Shown piece by piece: positions 52,697 through 62,772 of a stretch of DNA of 64,000 bases. This stretch comes from Sulfitobacter mediterraneus. GTDB lineage: Bacteria; Pseudomonadota; Alphaproteobacteria; Rhodobacterales; Rhodobacteraceae. Positions within the stretch are counted from its first letter, which is position 1. Every line of letters starts with the position of its first letter. Where the stretch lies: positions 62,001 to 126,000 of the forward strand of contig NZ_QBKU01000010.1 in the NCBI RefSeq assembly GCF_003054325.1. The letters run 5' to 3'. The notes beneath the pieces were generated by a model. That model was not told the DNA's origin and searched no databases. It saw nothing but the letters and a program-made list of their open reading frames with translations. The position numbers and the translations under genes were made by a program.

Positions 52697-52754
52697 CCGC
52701 GAAATGGTCTAAAGCGCAGGCTTGATTTGGCCTGATCCGGCCCGGAGCCTTAAA

Positions 52755-54218
52755 ATGTCCTTTACTCTCGCCATCGTGGGCCGCCCCAATGTGGGCAAAT
52801 CCACGCTGTTCAACCGTCTTGTCGGCAAACGTCTGGCCTTGGTCGATGACCAGCCGGGCGTGACACGCGATTTGCGCGAAGGCGCGGCGCGTCTGGCCGA
52901 TCTGCGCTTTACCGTGGTGGATACCGCCGGTCTGGAAGAGGTCACCGATGACAGCCTTCAGGGCCGGATGCGCCGCCTGACCGAACGGGCGGTCGATATG
53001 GCTGACATTTGCCTGTTCATGGTCGATGCGCGGGTCGGAATCACCCCGTCTGATCTGGTTTTTGCCGATATTCTGCGCAAACGCTCTGCTCATGTGATTC
53101 TGGCCGCCAACAAGGCCGAAGGCAAAGCCGCCGATGCGGGCGTGATCGAGGCCTATTCGCTGGGATTGGGCGAACCGATCCGCATGTCTGCCGAACATGG
53201 CGAAGGTTTGAACGACCTCTATTCGGTTCTGATGCCCTTGGCCGATGGCTATGCCGAACGTGCCAGTGACGACGCACCCGAAACCGATGTCGATCTGACC
53301 GAGGATGAGGCCGAAGATCCAGATGCGGTTCCCGTGCCTACCAACGCCAAGCCATTGCAGGTTGCGGTTGTGGGCCGTCCCAATGCGGGCAAATCCACCC
53401 TGATCAACCAGATCATGGGCGAGGATCGTTTGCTGACTGGCCCAGAGGCGGGCATCACCCGAGATGCGATTTCCCTGCGCACCGAATGGAACGGCGTGCC
53501 AATGCGGATCTTTGACACCGCTGGCATGCGTAAAAAAGCCAAGGTGCAGGAAAAGCTGGAGAAACTCAGCGTCAGCGATGGTCTGCGCGCGGTCAAGTTT
53601 GCCGAGGTCGTCGTTGTCCTGCTGGACGCAGAAATCCCCTTTGAGCAACAGGACTTGCGCATCGCCGATCTGGCCGAACGCGAAGGCCGCGCGGTGATCA
53701 TTGCGGTCAACAAATGGGACATCGAGGATGAGCGGCAGGCCAAGCTCAAGTCGCTGAAAGAAAGCTTTGAACGTCTGCTCCCGCAATTGCGCGGTGCGCC
53801 ACTGATCACGGTATCGGCCAAGACGGGCCGCGGGCTGGACCGTCTGCATGAGGCGATCATGCGGGCCTATGACGTGTGGAACCGCCGGATCAGTACGGCG
53901 CAGCTGAACCGTTGGCTTGCCGGTATGATGGAGGCGCACCCGCCGCCCGCGCCGCAGGGCAAGCGGATCAAGCTGCGCTATATGACGCAGGCCAAGACCC
54001 GCCCGCCGGGTTTTGTGGTGATGTGCAGCCATCCTGACAAGGTGCCAGAAAGCTATAGCCGCTATCTGGTGAATGGTTTGCGGGTCGATTTTGACATGCC
54101 CGGCACGCCGATCCGGCTTTGGATGCGCGGGCAAAATGATGCGAACCCGTACAAGGGCCGCAAAAAGGCACCGCCGTCGAAACTGCGCAAACACACCGCA
54201 GGTCGGCGCAGGGATTAA
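52755..54218 (+). CDS. der: Ribosome biogenesis GTPase Der
   Basis: Essential GTPase with two tandem G domains that assists 50S subunit assembly. The 487-aa product shows G1 motifs GRPNVGKST (domain 1) and GRPNAGKST (domain 2), G3 motifs DTAGLEE and DTAGMRK, G4 motifs ANKAEGK and VNKWD, and a C-terminal KH-like domain ([20 protein letters not shown]). The acidic linker between domains ([16 protein letters not shown]) is typical. ATG 52755 is chosen because CCGGAGCC precedes it and the G domain starts directly ([11 protein letters not shown]). It ends 6 nt before a strong terminator. Confidence 0.97.
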   Translation: MSFTLAIVGRPNVGKSTLFNRLVGKRLALVDDQPGVTRDLREGAARLADLRFTVVDTAGLEEVTDDSLQGRMRRLTERAVDMADICLFMVDARVGITPSDLVFADILRKRSAHVILAANKAEGKAADAGVIEAYSLGLGEPIRMSAEHGEGLNDLYSVLMPLADGYAERASDDAPETDVDLTEDEAEDPDAVPVPTNAKPLQVAVVGRPNAGKSTLINQIMGEDRLLTGPEAGITRDAISLRTEWNGVPMRIFDTAGMRKKAKVQEKLEKLSVSDGLRAVKFAEVVVVLLDAEIPFEQQDLRIADLAEREGRAVIIAVNKWDIEDERQAKLKSLKESFERLLPQLRGAPLITVSAKTGRGLDRLHEAIMRAYDVWNRRISTAQLNRWLAGMMEAHPPPAPQGKRIKLRYMTQAKTRPPGFVVMCSHPDKVPESYSRYLVNGLRVDFDMPGTPIRLWMRGQNDANPYKGRKKAPPSKLRKHTAGRRRD

Positions 54219-54224
54219 AGAGCA

Positions 54225-54258
54225 CGGGCCGGACTTTTGCAAAAGTCCGGCCCGTTTT
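54225..54258 (+). terminator. Intrinsic terminator of the yfgM-bamB-der operon
   Basis: A perfect 30-nt palindrome with arms of CGGGCCGGACTTTTG (54225-54239) and its complement (54240-54254), followed by TTTT. It starts 6 nt after the der stop. Confidence 0.9.
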
Positions 54259-54350
54259 CTTTCAAGCAGTCGCACCCTCGTTGATTTCGCGGTAAACACT
54301 CAAACTCATGAAAGAGTTTGGTTCGGAAATTTCGAAATGTCCGACGCCCC

Positions 54351-55067
54351 TCAGCCGCGCATCAAGGCTTTCAACGTTGGAACAACCATCGCCAAAGCAC
54401 CGCCACCCGCGACATAGGCCACCATCGGTGCAGTCTCCAGATTGTTCACAACCACTGCCACCAACGCCCAGATCACCGCCGCGCCATAGGTCGGTGCCCG
54501 GCCCAAAGCGCCCTGAACAAACCCGCCCAGCACAATGGCAAGCCCGATAAACACCAGCGCCGCCGTGGTCTGATCCAACCAGCCATATCCCGCCGCGAGA
54601 AGGCCCAGCGATACGCAGGACGCCGCGCTGAGCCACCCGGCATAAAGCCCGACCGGCCAAGCCGCCCAGACCCGATCCCCGACCGGTGCCATAAACAGGG
54701 CCGCCAGAGCCGTCAGAAGCATCGCCCAGATCAACACCGCAGCCCAAATGGGGCTCGTCACCGCCACCGCAAGCCAACCGGTGCCAAAGGCAAGCGACAG
54801 ACACAGTGGCACGCGCATGTCATGCCATTGCCCATCCCGCAACGCCCGAATTGCGCCCCACGCCATGCCCAGGATCAGCCAAACACAAATAAGCCCCCAA
54901 ATCCCGAAGGCATAGCCCGCCGGCTGAACAGGGGGATTGTCTTGGGGCACCGGAAATTGGTTGGGATCAAAACCGCCAAACCCCTCCACAAAGAAGGGCG
55001 AGGCGGCAAAAGACAGGCTCAGCAGAACAGCCAGAAGGGCAAAGGCGGGGCGCATAGGGCCGGACAT
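54351..55067 (-). CDS. TspO/MBR-related polytopic membrane protein
   Basis: About 238 aa with seven or eight hydrophobic segments and several tryptophans. The segment QPAGYAFGIWGLICVWLILG resembles the PP-x-W-x(F/Y)GxxW core region of tryptophan-rich TspO/MBR-like proteins, but the protein is longer (TspO is about 160 aa) and a firm family assignment is not possible by eye. ATG 55067 is chosen because CGAGGA lies 7 nt upstream; the frame opens at 55088. The gap between its stop and the der terminator (54259-54350) shows no further gene. It is downstream of and co-directional with serS but separated by a terminator-like hairpin. Confidence 0.75.
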   Translation of the reverse strand: MSGPMRPAFALLAVLLSLSFAASPFFVEGFGGFDPNQFPVPQDNPPVQPAGYAFGIWGLICVWLILGMAWGAIRALRDGQWHDMRVPLCLSLAFGTGWLAVAVTSPIWAAVLIWAMLLTALAALFMAPVGDRVWAAWPVGLYAGWLSAASCVSLGLLAAGYGWLDQTTAALVFIGLAIVLGGFVQGALGRAPTYGAAVIWALVAVVVNNLETAPMVAYVAGGGALAMVVPTLKALMRG

Positions 55068-55150
55068 AGAAAATCCTCGGTCAGTCAAAAGGGCAGGGCC
55101 GTGGCCCTCCCCTCCAAGCTAGCCGAGGATCTGTGTTTTTCAAATGGTGC

Positions 55151-55178
55151 AGACCCAGCCGCGCAAAGCGGCGGGTCT
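55151..55178 (-). terminator. Hairpin downstream of serS
   Basis: AGACCC-A-GCCGC pairs with GCGGC-GGGTCT around a 5-nt loop, a stem of about 11 bp with a one-base bulge, 9 nt past the serS stop. On the minus strand the T-rich stretch is some way downstream, on the plus strand TTT follows directly. Confidence 0.5.
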
Positions 55179-55186
55179 TTGCCGGA

Positions 55187-56479
55187 TCAGGCCAGCGTGC
55201 CATCCGCCGCAATGGTGGTTTTGCCGCCCAGATAAGGCGAGAGCACATCGGGCAGTTTCACCGATCCATCCGCCCGTTGGCCGTTTTCCAACACCGCAAT
55301 CAAACAGCGCCCAACAGCAAGGCCGGACCCGTTCAATGTATGCACAAACTGCGGTTTGCCGCCATCCTTGGGCTTGAACCGGGCGTTCATCCGGCGGGCC
55401 TGAAAATCACCTGTGGTCGAGACCGATGAAATCTCGCGATAGGTGTTCTGCCCCGGCACCCACGCCTCAATGTCAAAGGTGCGCCGCGCGCCAAAACCCA
55501 TATCGCCGGTGCACAGGATCACGGTGCGATAGGGCACGCCCAGCCGTTCCAGCAGATCCTCGGCGCAGCGCAGCATGCGCTTTTGCTCATTATCGCTTTC
55601 GGTAGGATGAGTGACGCTGACCATCTCGACCTTTTCGAACTGGTGCTGGCGCAGCATGCCAGAGGTGTCGCGCCCGGCGCTGCCCGCCTCGGACCGGAAA
55701 CACAAAGTATGGGCGGTATAGCGTTTGGGCAGGGCGGTTTCGTCCAGCACCTCTTCCGCCGCAGTATAGGTCAGCGGCACCTCAGACGTCGGCACCAGCC
55801 ACCACCCATTGGTGGTTTGATAGCTGTCCTCGCCGAATTTCGGCAGTTTATCCGTGCCATACATCGCCTCGTCGCGCACCAGAACCGGGGTGTTCACCTC
55901 GGTCAGGCCGTTGTGATCCACATGGGTGTCGACCATGAACTGCGCCAAGGCGCGATGCACCCGCGCCACAGCGCCCTTGAGCATCACAAACCGGGCGCCG
56001 GATGTTTTGGCGGCGGTCTCAAAATCCATGTTCGGGGCCACGCCCGCGATCTCATAATGCTCTTTGGGCTCGAAATCGAATTCCGGCAGATCGCCCCAGC
56101 GGTGCACCTCGACATTGTCCGCTTCATCTGCGCCGCTTGGCACATCATCGGCAGGCGAATTGGGAATGCGGGCCAGCATATCGGTCAGCTGCGCATCAAG
56201 CTCCTTGGCCTCGCCTTGCATCGCCGCCACTTCGGCCTTTTTGTCAGACACAAGCGCGCGCAGACGCTCAAACTCGGCCTCGTCACCCTTGGCCTTGGCC
56301 GCGCCCACCAGCTTGCTGGCTTTGTTCTGTTCGGCCTGCGCGGCCTCAGCCGCACCGATCTTGGCCCGCCGTGCCTCGTCCAATGCCAGCACCTTGGAGG
56401 ACATCGCATCATCGCCCCGCCGCGCAAGGGCAGCGTCAAGAAGATCAGGATTTTCGCGGATGGCGCGGATGTCATGCAT
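55187..56479 (-). CDS. serS: Seryl-tRNA synthetase
   Basis: Charges tRNA-Ser with serine. The 430-aa class II synthetase has an N-terminal tRNA-binding coiled coil (about residues 30-100, rich in Ala/Glu/Lys: [20 protein letters not shown]), and the class II motifs, including [20 protein letters not shown] (motif 2) and [18 protein letters not shown] (motif 3). ATG 56479 ([18 protein letters not shown]) is the family start; the open frame upstream to 56659 is not coding. The pentapeptide-repeat gene is 86 nt upstream on the same strand. Confidence 0.97.
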   Translation of the reverse strand: MHDIRAIRENPDLLDAALARRGDDAMSSKVLALDEARRAKIGAAEAAQAEQNKASKLVGAAKAKGDEAEFERLRALVSDKKAEVAAMQGEAKELDAQLTDMLARIPNSPADDVPSGADEADNVEVHRWGDLPEFDFEPKEHYEIAGVAPNMDFETAAKTSGARFVMLKGAVARVHRALAQFMVDTHVDHNGLTEVNTPVLVRDEAMYGTDKLPKFGEDSYQTTNGWWLVPTSEVPLTYTAAEEVLDETALPKRYTAHTLCFRSEAGSAGRDTSGMLRQHQFEKVEMVSVTHPTESDNEQKRMLRCAEDLLERLGVPYRTVILCTGDMGFGARRTFDIEAWVPGQNTYREISSVSTTGDFQARRMNARFKPKDGGKPQFVHTLNGSGLAVGRCLIAVLENGQRADGSVKLPDVLSPYLGGKTTIAADGTLA

Positions 56480-56565
56480 GGGATGCGTCCTTGGAGAAAT
56501 GAATCGTCTGGCCGCGTTATGCCGGATTGCGCAGCAAAGGGGTAGAGCGGAGTGAGGGGGGCGTG

Positions 56566-57879
56566 TTACTCGGGATTGTCCGGGTCTTGACCGATGGAGC
56601 GTTGGAAGGCGCGCCATTGGTCTCGAAAGTCTTCGAATACGAGGGTTTCTTTCGGCCAATGCTCAGGGGCGTGCTTCGTATTGCTGGGAAGAGTTACACT
56701 GGTGTCACCAAACACTTTAGGCAATGCGCGCTCTATATGAGGCACGATACTCAGGTCAACAAACTGTAGCGCAGCACCATCGAGTACCGCATCCAAAAGA
56801 TCTGTTTTAGCGTCAAATTTTGCAGCTGCGAGATCGGCAAACTGGAGTTCCGCGCTCTTTAGGCATGCCCCTTGAAGTTTCGTACCTCGAAGGTCTGAAC
56901 ATTGCATTTCCGCACAGAGAATGTAGGCTTCGCGTAGGTCAGAACATTCAAAATCGCCTCCCTGAGCGAAGGTTGCAAAAAGGTCTGCACCATTGAAATC
57001 AAGCTCCCTAAGGTCCATCCCTTGAAGATTCGCTTTGCTTAGATTGATTTCGACCTGACTGGGATCTACACCCTTTATGCTTTTTAGACGGCCAATAGTT
57101 TGGACAGCATTTTCTAGGTCTGAGCGAACACGAACTCGGCACTCTATGAAACGGTCATTTTGTTCGTCGAATGAAAGGGCATTATCCCAATCCAATGGCG
57201 GGAAGCTCTCCCTTTCTGTTCGGACAAGCGCGCATAGCATCTTGGCAACTCGGCCGGCAAACTCTGGGCGTTCCCTAACAAGAACTTCCAAGCGGTCAAT
57301 CCCTGCAATTCTTCTAGTAAAGTCGTCCTGCCAACCATTGCTGGCTTGATCGCCTGTCCATTTACTGACTTGTTTCTGAGCGTACAGGTCTTCAACAGCG
57401 GAATTGAATCTATCGTTGAGGAGTGCGTCGAGTTCAATCTCTCGCTGCCTCTCCATCAATTTTGTCTGTTCACGGTTCAACTTCAGCCGAATAATCGTAA
57501 AGGGCAGGGCCACCACTGCGCCTAGAACCGCCGTCAACGCCGTCAGTTTTGCGATGGAAAAGCGCCAGTCCCAGATCGCGGCACTGTCACCGGCCAACAT
57601 CTCCGGTGTCACCCACCAGATCGTTTTAAAGATCGTGATCAGGATACCAATCAACAGAACCAGAAAAATAGCACCCCAGCTTGTAACCATCAGGAAAAAC
57701 GCAGCTGTTGGAAGCCGGTCCAGACCCATTTGAGATTGAAACGATGCAATCGCCTCCTTGGGTTTTGCCTTGGCGGGCATCATCGCAAAGACAACCAGCG
57801 CGGATGCCAGCCCAAAGGCGAGCAGCACGCCAATGGCCAAAACTAGGCTTTCAGGGAGCGGGATTGTAATCTGGGTCAT
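56566..57879 (-). CDS. Membrane-anchored pentapeptide-repeat protein
   Basis: A 437-aa protein with three transmembrane segments in the first 135 residues ([60 protein letters not shown]), a charged helical segment ([20 protein letters not shown]), a soluble helical domain to about residue 270, and a run of degenerate pentapeptide repeats from about 275 to 385 ([20 protein letters not shown], then [20 protein letters not shown]). From about 56650 to 57480 it is visibly AT-richer, with codons uncommon in the neighbours, which suggests acquisition. The repeats would form a right-handed beta-helix on the cytoplasmic side. Function unknown; other membrane pentapeptide proteins of this layout are common but uncharacterised. 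Confidence 0.85.
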   Translation of the reverse strand: MTQITIPLPESLVLAIGVLLAFGLASALVVFAMMPAKAKPKEAIASFQSQMGLDRLPTAAFFLMVTSWGAIFLVLLIGILITIFKTIWWVTPEMLAGDSAAIWDWRFSIAKLTALTAVLGAVVALPFTIIRLKLNREQTKLMERQREIELDALLNDRFNSAVEDLYAQKQVSKWTGDQASNGWQDDFTRRIAGIDRLEVLVRERPEFAGRVAKMLCALVRTERESFPPLDWDNALSFDEQNDRFIECRVRVRSDLENAVQTIGRLKSIKGVDPSQVEINLSKANLQGMDLRELDFNGADLFATFAQGGDFECSDLREAYILCAEMQCSDLRGTKLQGACLKSAELQFADLAAAKFDAKTDLLDAVLDGAALQFVDLSIVPHIERALPKVFGDTSVTLPSNTKHAPEHWPKETLVFEDFRDQWRAFQRSIGQDPDNPE

Positions 57880-58060
57880 TCAAATACTTCTTGGACAATG
57901 TCGGGCAGGCACAACTTATCCGAGACTATCCGCTTCCTCCGTCCCGTCCACCCAAATCTCCCCTTTGCACCTTGCGCCCCGCCCTTGCCACGCATAGGTT
58001 CTGCCAAACTTCGTGGTGGGGCGTTCTGCGCCCTCAACAGCAGCTAAAAGGACCACCTCC

Positions 58061-58339
58061 ATGCAAGGCATCCAGCAATTTATCCCGCTGATCCTGATCT
58101 TCGGTATCATGTACTTCCTCCTGATCCGTCCACAGCAGAAAAAAGCCAAGGAACATCAGGCAATGGTGGCGGCCCTGCGGCGCGGGGATCAGGTTGTGAC
58201 CCAAGGCGGCATGATCGGCAAAGTGGTCAAAGTCCGCGAAGATGGCGAAGTGGAAGTCGAGATCGCAGATGGCGTCAAAGTGCGCGTGATCCAGTCCACT
58301 ATCGCAACCGTTGTGTCCAAGACAGAACCGGCCAAATAA
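58061..58339 (+). CDS. yajC: Preprotein translocase accessory protein YajC
   Basis: Small inner-membrane partner of SecDF. The 92-aa product has an N-terminal transmembrane helix (FIPLILIFGIMYFLLIRP) directly followed by QQKKAKEHQAMVAALRRGDQ and VVTQGGMIGKVVKVREDGEV, the conserved YajC sequence. ATG 58061 has AAAAGGA about 9 nt upstream. secD starts 39 nt later. Confidence 0.96.
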   Translation: MQGIQQFIPLILIFGIMYFLLIRPQQKKAKEHQAMVAALRRGDQVVTQGGMIGKVVKVREDGEVEVEIADGVKVRVIQSTIATVVSKTEPAK

Positions 58340-58378
58340 ACCGCCCCTGCGGCCAACGCTTAAGATAAAGGCGGACTC

Positions 58379-60028
58379 ATGCTTCAGATTGATCTGTGGA
58401 AACGGATTGCGATTGCGCTGACCTGTGCCGTTGGGCTTTGGTTGGCGTTGCCCAATGCGTTTTACGGCCCCGTGGAACAGCACAACGATGCCGCCAAGGC
58501 GATTGAGCTGTCCGGCTCCACTCCCGAGCTTGAGGCGCAGCTGGCGCTTTGGCCCGATTGGATGCCATCAGGGCTGGTCAATCTGGGGCTAGATTTGCGC
58601 GGCGGTGCGCATCTGTTGGCCGAGGTCAAGGTGCAGGACGTCTATGCCGCCCGGATGGAGGCCCAATGGCCCGAGGTGCGCGATGCCTTGCGCAGCTTGA
58701 CCCCGGTGCGCCGCCAGCAGTCCCCAGAAGATGAGCTGCGTGTGCGGCTCAACGATCCGGACAAGATGGCGCAAGCGATGGAAATCGTGCGCGGCCTGGC
58801 GCGGCCCGTGACCACATTGACCGGGGCAGGGGCCAATGACATCGACGTGCGCGGCGAAGACGGGATGATCGTCGTCACACTGTCGGATGCCGAAAAGCAG
58901 GCGACCGATGAACGCACGATGCAGCAATCGCTTGAGATCATCCGCCGCCGGATTGACGAGGTTGGCACCCGCGAACCCACGATCCAGCGGCAGGGCGCGG
59001 ACCGGATCCTCATTCAGGTGCCGGGCATCGGATCAGCCGCTGAACTGAAAGAGATCATCGGCACCACTGCCCAATTGACCTTTAATCCGGTTGTAAACCG
59101 CGGCTCGGATGCCAATGCCAACCCCGGTATTGGCAACAAGCTGCTGCCCTCCGTCGATGAAGAAGGCGCCTATTACATCGTGGAATCCGCGCCTGTCGTC
59201 ACCGGCGAAGAACTGGTCGATGCGCAGCCCAGCTTTGATCAAAACGGATCGCCCGCGGTTAGCTTCCGGTTCAACACATCCGGCGCACGCAAGTTCGGCA
59301 ACTATACCGCCGAAAACATCGGTGCACCCTTTGCCATCATTCTTGATGACGAGGTGATCAGCGCCCCCACCATCCAAAGCCATATTCCCGGCGGATCGGG
59401 CATCATCACCGGTAATTTCGGCGTTGAAGAAAGCACCAATCTGGCGGTCTTGCTGCGCGCCGGCGCCCTGCCTGCGGGGCTCGATTTCCTTGAGGAACGC
59501 ACCATCGGTCCCGAATTGGGCCAAGACAGCATTGACGCAGGCAAGGTGGCGACGATCATCGCCTTTGTCGCCGTGTTGGTCTTTATGTTCCTCAGCTATG
59601 GCCTATTCGGCATTTTTGCCAATATCGCTCTGATCATCAACGTTGGTATGATCTTTGGCCTGCTCAGCCTAGTCGGCGCGACGCTGACCTTGCCGGGCAT
59701 TGCGGGGATCGTTCTGACGGTGGGTATGGCAGTGGATGCAAACGTACTGATCTTTGAACGCATCCGCGAAGAGTTAAAAACCGCCAAAGGGCCAGCCCGT
59801 GCTATCTCTCTGGGTTATGAAAAGGCGCTTTCGGCGATTGTTGACGCCAATATCACCACATTGATCACAGCTGTGATCCTGTTCGTCATGGGCTCCGGCC
59901 CGGTCCGCGGCTTTGCGATCACGCTGGGCTTTGGCATCATCACATCCGTGTTCACCGCGATCTTTGTCACCCGCCTTTTGGTGGTGATCTGGTTCGAGGC
60001 ACGCCGCCCGAAAACGATTGAGGTCTGA
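58379..60028 (+). CDS. secD: Protein translocase subunit SecD
   Basis: Uses the proton gradient to help complete protein export through SecYEG. The 549-aa product has an N-terminal transmembrane helix (IAIALTCAVGLWLALPNAF), the D1 block LVNLGLDLRGGAHLLAEV, a large periplasmic domain with RRRIDEVGTREPTIQRQGAD, and five C-terminal helices containing GMAVDANVLIFERIREEL, the site of conserved charged residues. Followed by secF with a single-nucleotide gap. Confidence 0.97.
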   Translation: MLQIDLWKRIAIALTCAVGLWLALPNAFYGPVEQHNDAAKAIELSGSTPELEAQLALWPDWMPSGLVNLGLDLRGGAHLLAEVKVQDVYAARMEAQWPEVRDALRSLTPVRRQQSPEDELRVRLNDPDKMAQAMEIVRGLARPVTTLTGAGANDIDVRGEDGMIVVTLSDAEKQATDERTMQQSLEIIRRRIDEVGTREPTIQRQGADRILIQVPGIGSAAELKEIIGTTAQLTFNPVVNRGSDANANPGIGNKLLPSVDEEGAYYIVESAPVVTGEELVDAQPSFDQNGSPAVSFRFNTSGARKFGNYTAENIGAPFAIILDDEVISAPTIQSHIPGGSGIITGNFGVEESTNLAVLLRAGALPAGLDFLEERTIGPELGQDSIDAGKVATIIAFVAVLVFMFLSYGLFGIFANIALIINVGMIFGLLSLVGATLTLPGIAGIVLTVGMAVDANVLIFERIREELKTAKGPARAISLGYEKALSAIVDANITTLITAVILFVMGSGPVRGFAITLGFGIITSVFTAIFVTRLLVVIWFEARRPKTIEV

Positions 60029-60029
60029 C

Positions 60030-60998
60030 ATGCGTTTGCGTCTGTTCAAGGAAAACTCGAACTTCGATTTCTTCAAACACTGGAAGATGTGGCTGGGCAT
60101 TTCGGGGCTGATGATGGTCATCGCCTTTGCGTCCTTCATGATCCAGGGTCTGAACTTTGGCATCGACTTTCGCGGCGGCACCACGATCCGTACCGAAAGC
60201 CCGCTGGCCGTAAACGTCGCCGAATACCGCGGGGCGATGGAAACACTGGATCTTGGCGATATTACCATCACCGAGGTATTCGATCCGACCTTCCGCGACG
60301 ATCAGAATGTGGCGATGATCCGCATTCAGGCGCAGGACGAGCAAGAAGCCGTGACAGTTGACACCATCGAGGCGGTTCAGGCCGCGCTGAAAGGCGTTCG
60401 CCCGGATATCAAGTTTACCTCGGTCGAATCTGTTGGTCCCAAAGTCTCGGGCGAATTGATCCAAACCGCTGCAATTGCTGTGGTTTTGGCAATTGGCGCG
60501 GTCCTGATCTACATCTGGCTGCGGTTCGAATGGCAATTTGCCGTCGGCGCGGTACTGGCGCTGGTGCATGACGTTTTGCTGACCATCGGGATCTTTTCTG
60601 AGCTGCAAATCCGCTTTGATCTGGCGATTATTGCCGCGCTGTTGACCATTGTGGGTTACTCGCTCAACGATACGGTTGTGGTGTTTGACCGGGTGCGTGA
60701 AAACCTGCGCAAGTACAAGAAACGCGATCTCAAAGAGGTTCTGAACCTGTCGATCAACGAGACAATGAGCCGGACGTTCATGACCTCTGTCACGACCCTG
60801 CTGGCGCTGATTGCGCTGTTTGTGCTGGGCGGTGATGTGATCCGCGGTTTTGTCTTTGCGATGATCTGGGGCGTGATTGTGGGCACCTACAGCTCGATCT
60901 TTGTGGCCTCGGCGGCGCTGTTGTACCTCGGGGTCAAGCGCGATTGGTCCAAGCCCGATGCAAACGCAGGCAACCAATACGCCAACATAGATGCCTGA
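60030..60998 (+). CDS. secF: Protein translocase subunit SecF
   Basis: Partner of SecD in the same proton-driven step. The 322-aa protein has the N-terminal helix (MWLGISGLMMVIAFASFMI), NFGIDFRGGTTI (the SecF counterpart of the SecD D1 motif), and five C-terminal helices with GYSLNDTVVVFDRVRENLR. ATG 60030 starts one nucleotide after the secD stop. Its end overlaps the TauE-type gene by 8 nt, so a non-Sec permease is co-translated with it. Confidence 0.97.
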   Translation: MRLRLFKENSNFDFFKHWKMWLGISGLMMVIAFASFMIQGLNFGIDFRGGTTIRTESPLAVNVAEYRGAMETLDLGDITITEVFDPTFRDDQNVAMIRIQAQDEQEAVTVDTIEAVQAALKGVRPDIKFTSVESVGPKVSGELIQTAAIAVVLAIGAVLIYIWLRFEWQFAVGAVLALVHDVLLTIGIFSELQIRFDLAIIAALLTIVGYSLNDTVVVFDRVRENLRKYKKRDLKEVLNLSINETMSRTFMTSVTTLLALIALFVLGGDVIRGFVFAMIWGVIVGTYSSIFVASAALLYLGVKRDWSKPDANAGNQYANIDA

Positions 60999-61746
60999 TT
61001 GGTTGTTGCCAGCCGGATCGCCCGAGGGGGTGATCTGGCTGGTGGTGGCTGTCTTTGTCGCGGGCATTGTACGCGGCTTTTCCGGTTTTGGTTCTGCGAT
61101 GATCATCATGCCGGTTGCCGCCTCCGTGCTATCTCCGGTGGAGGCGGTGATTTTCCTGACAGCGGCCGAAATCCTCGGCCCGGCTCCCAACCTGCGACCC
61201 TCACTGCGCGACGGGACACCACGCGATATAGGGCGTCTGATGCTGGGCGCCTTGGTCTGTCTGCCCATTGGCCTGTGGCTTTTGACCCAACTGGACCCAC
61301 TGGTATTTGGCTGGATCATCTCGGGTATTGTTTTGTTGCTGTTGGTGTTGGTCATCTCCGGCTGGCGCTATACCGGAGCGTTGTCCGCAAGGCTGACCGT
61401 TGGTGCAGGCGGCATCGGCGGGTTTATGACAGGATTTGCCGGCATTCCCGGCCCGCCGGTGATCATGCTCTATATGGCCAGCACGCTGCCTGTGGCGACG
61501 ATCCGCGCCAATCTGATGCTCTATCTGTTTGCGGTGGATCTGGTGCTGTTTCCGGTGCTGTGGCTGAGTGGGCTGATGGTCTGGCCGGTCTTTGCACTGG
61601 GTCTGATGCTGGGCGTGCCCAACCTGATCGCCAATGTCATAGGCGCACGCCTGTTTAACCCCAAGGCGGCACGGCTTTTTCGTTTTGTGGCCTATCTCGT
61701 GATTTTCAGTTCCGCTATTCTGGGGCTGCCGATTTGGAAAGGATGA
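60991..61746 (+). CDS. TauE/SafE family membrane permease (second copy)
   Basis: A 251-aa polytopic membrane protein of the DUF81/TauE group with about eight hydrophobic segments. The family glycine motif is present as FVAGIVRGFSGFGSAMIIMP and, in the second half, GGFMTGFAGIPGPPVIMLY. The substrate is unknown; anion export is usual. It overlaps secF by 8 nt and is 3 nt from the Mth938-domain gene. It is only distantly similar to the member at 25504-26325. Confidence 0.9.
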   Translation: MPDWLLPAGSPEGVIWLVVAVFVAGIVRGFSGFGSAMIIMPVAASVLSPVEAVIFLTAAEILGPAPNLRPSLRDGTPRDIGRLMLGALVCLPIGLWLLTQLDPLVFGWIISGIVLLLLVLVISGWRYTGALSARLTVGAGGIGGFMTGFAGIPGPPVIMLYMASTLPVATIRANLMLYLFAVDLVLFPVLWLSGLMVWPVFALGLMLGVPNLIANVIGARLFNPKAARLFRFVAYLVIFSSAILGLPIWKG

Positions 61747-61749
61747 TCC

Positions 61750-62103
61750 ATGCGCCTGAATGAAGTGGAATATAACAACGCCCAGCCTGTTGAAGGCTAC
61801 GGCCCCGGCTTTTTCCGCATCGGCGGGCAAGTGATCCAGGGGCCGGTGATCACCGGCGCGGAGGGGCCGCAACGCTGGGGCGGGTTTGAGGACACAGCGC
61901 CGCTTCTGGCTTTGGCCGGAGAAGTGGACGTGTTGTTTGTCGGCACTGGCGCCGAGATTGCCCATCTGCCCGATGATCTGGACCGCCAGTTGCAAGAGGC
62001 CGGTATCGCAGCAGAGCCGATGTCATCCCCTGCCGCCTGCCGCACCTATAACGTGCTGCTGAGCGAGGGCCGCCGGATCGCGCTGGCGATGATCCCTGTC
62101 TGA
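61750..62103 (+). CDS. Mth938-like domain protein (NDUFAF3/DUF498 family)
   Basis: A 117-aa single-domain protein with the Mth938-like fold. Features are VEGYGPGFFRIGGQVIQGPV at the start, FVGTGAEIAHLPDDL in the middle and MSSPAACRTYNVLLSEGRRI near the end. The human homologue NDUFAF3 helps assemble respiratory complex I; the bacterial role is unproven. Between SecF and CcmA it is part of the conserved alphaproteobacterial order serS / yajC-secD-secF / Mth938 / ccmABC. Confidence 0.92.
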   Translation: MRLNEVEYNNAQPVEGYGPGFFRIGGQVIQGPVITGAEGPQRWGGFEDTAPLLALAGEVDVLFVGTGAEIAHLPDDLDRQLQEAGIAAEPMSSPAACRTYNVLLSEGRRIALAMIPV

Positions 62104-62154
62104 TGCGCCGCAATGCCGCTTTTGCATGACGCGCCAATCGGATAGGCCTGTGCC

Positions 62155-62772
62155 ATGACTTTGCGTGTGGACAACCTGACCCTTGCCCGTGGCGGCGTGC
62201 CGGTGCTGACCGGTGTGTCCCTGACGGTAGAGCCCGGTCAGGCGCTGATCCTGCGCGGGCCAAACGGGGCGGGCAAAACCACGCTGCTGCGCACCATCAC
62301 CGGTTTGCAGCCGCCCTTGTCTGGGCAGATCACCGGCGCAGAGGATCAGATTGCCTATGCTGGCCACGCCGATGGCCTCAAAGCGATGCTCAGCGTGCGT
62401 GAGAACCTGATGTTCTGGGCGCAGGTCTTTGGCCGCACCGATATCACCGCAGCGCTGGACGCCTATGCCCTGCACCCACTGGCGGACCGTTTGGCGGGCA
62501 CCCTGTCGGCTGGGCAAAAGCGCCGTTTGGGTCTGGCGCGATTGTTGGTGACCGGGCGGCCGATCTGGATCTTGGATGAACCCACCGTGTCATTGGACAA
62601 AGACGCCGTTGCGCAGTTTGCCGCGGCGGTGCGGGCGCATCTGGGGCAGGGCGGTTCGGCCCTGATGGCTACGCATATTGATCTGGGGCTGGAGGCCGAC
62701 GTGCTCGACCTTACACCGTTTCGCGCTCATGCCAGCGCCCGCGCCGGTGCCAGCGATGAGGCGTTCCTATGA
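62155..62772 (+). CDS. ccmA: Heme exporter ATP-binding subunit CcmA
   Basis: ATPase of the CcmABCD complex that releases holo-CcmE during cytochrome c maturation. The 205-aa product has Walker [16 protein letters not shown], signature [15 protein letters not shown] and Walker [12 protein letters not shown]. Length is normal. It starts 51 nt after the Mth938-domain gene and overlaps ccmB by 4 nt. Confidence 0.95.
   Translation: MTLRVDNLTLARGGVPVLTGVSLTVEPGQALILRGPNGAGKTTLLRTITGLQPPLSGQITGAEDQIAYAGHADGLKAMLSVRENLMFWAQVFGRTDITAALDAYALHPLADRLAGTLSAGQKRRLGLARLLVTGRPIWILDEPTVSLDKDAVAQFAAAVRAHLGQGGSALMATHIDLGLEADVLDLTPFRAHASARAGASDEAFL

Noticed and set aside
52395-54299. A 634-codon minus-strand frame over bamB end and der
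   Set aside because: Shadow of der; the real gene has complete tandem GTPase motifs.
54262-54350. The tail of a minus-strand frame ending in FMSLSVYREINEGATA
   Set aside because: It reads like protein but overlaps the TspO-like gene in another frame and has no independent start with a ribosome site; probably chance.
60520-60540. GGTTCGAAT-like T-loop sequence suggesting a tRNA
   Set aside because: It is inside secF and no acceptor or anticodon arms can be folded around it. I found no tRNA elsewhere.
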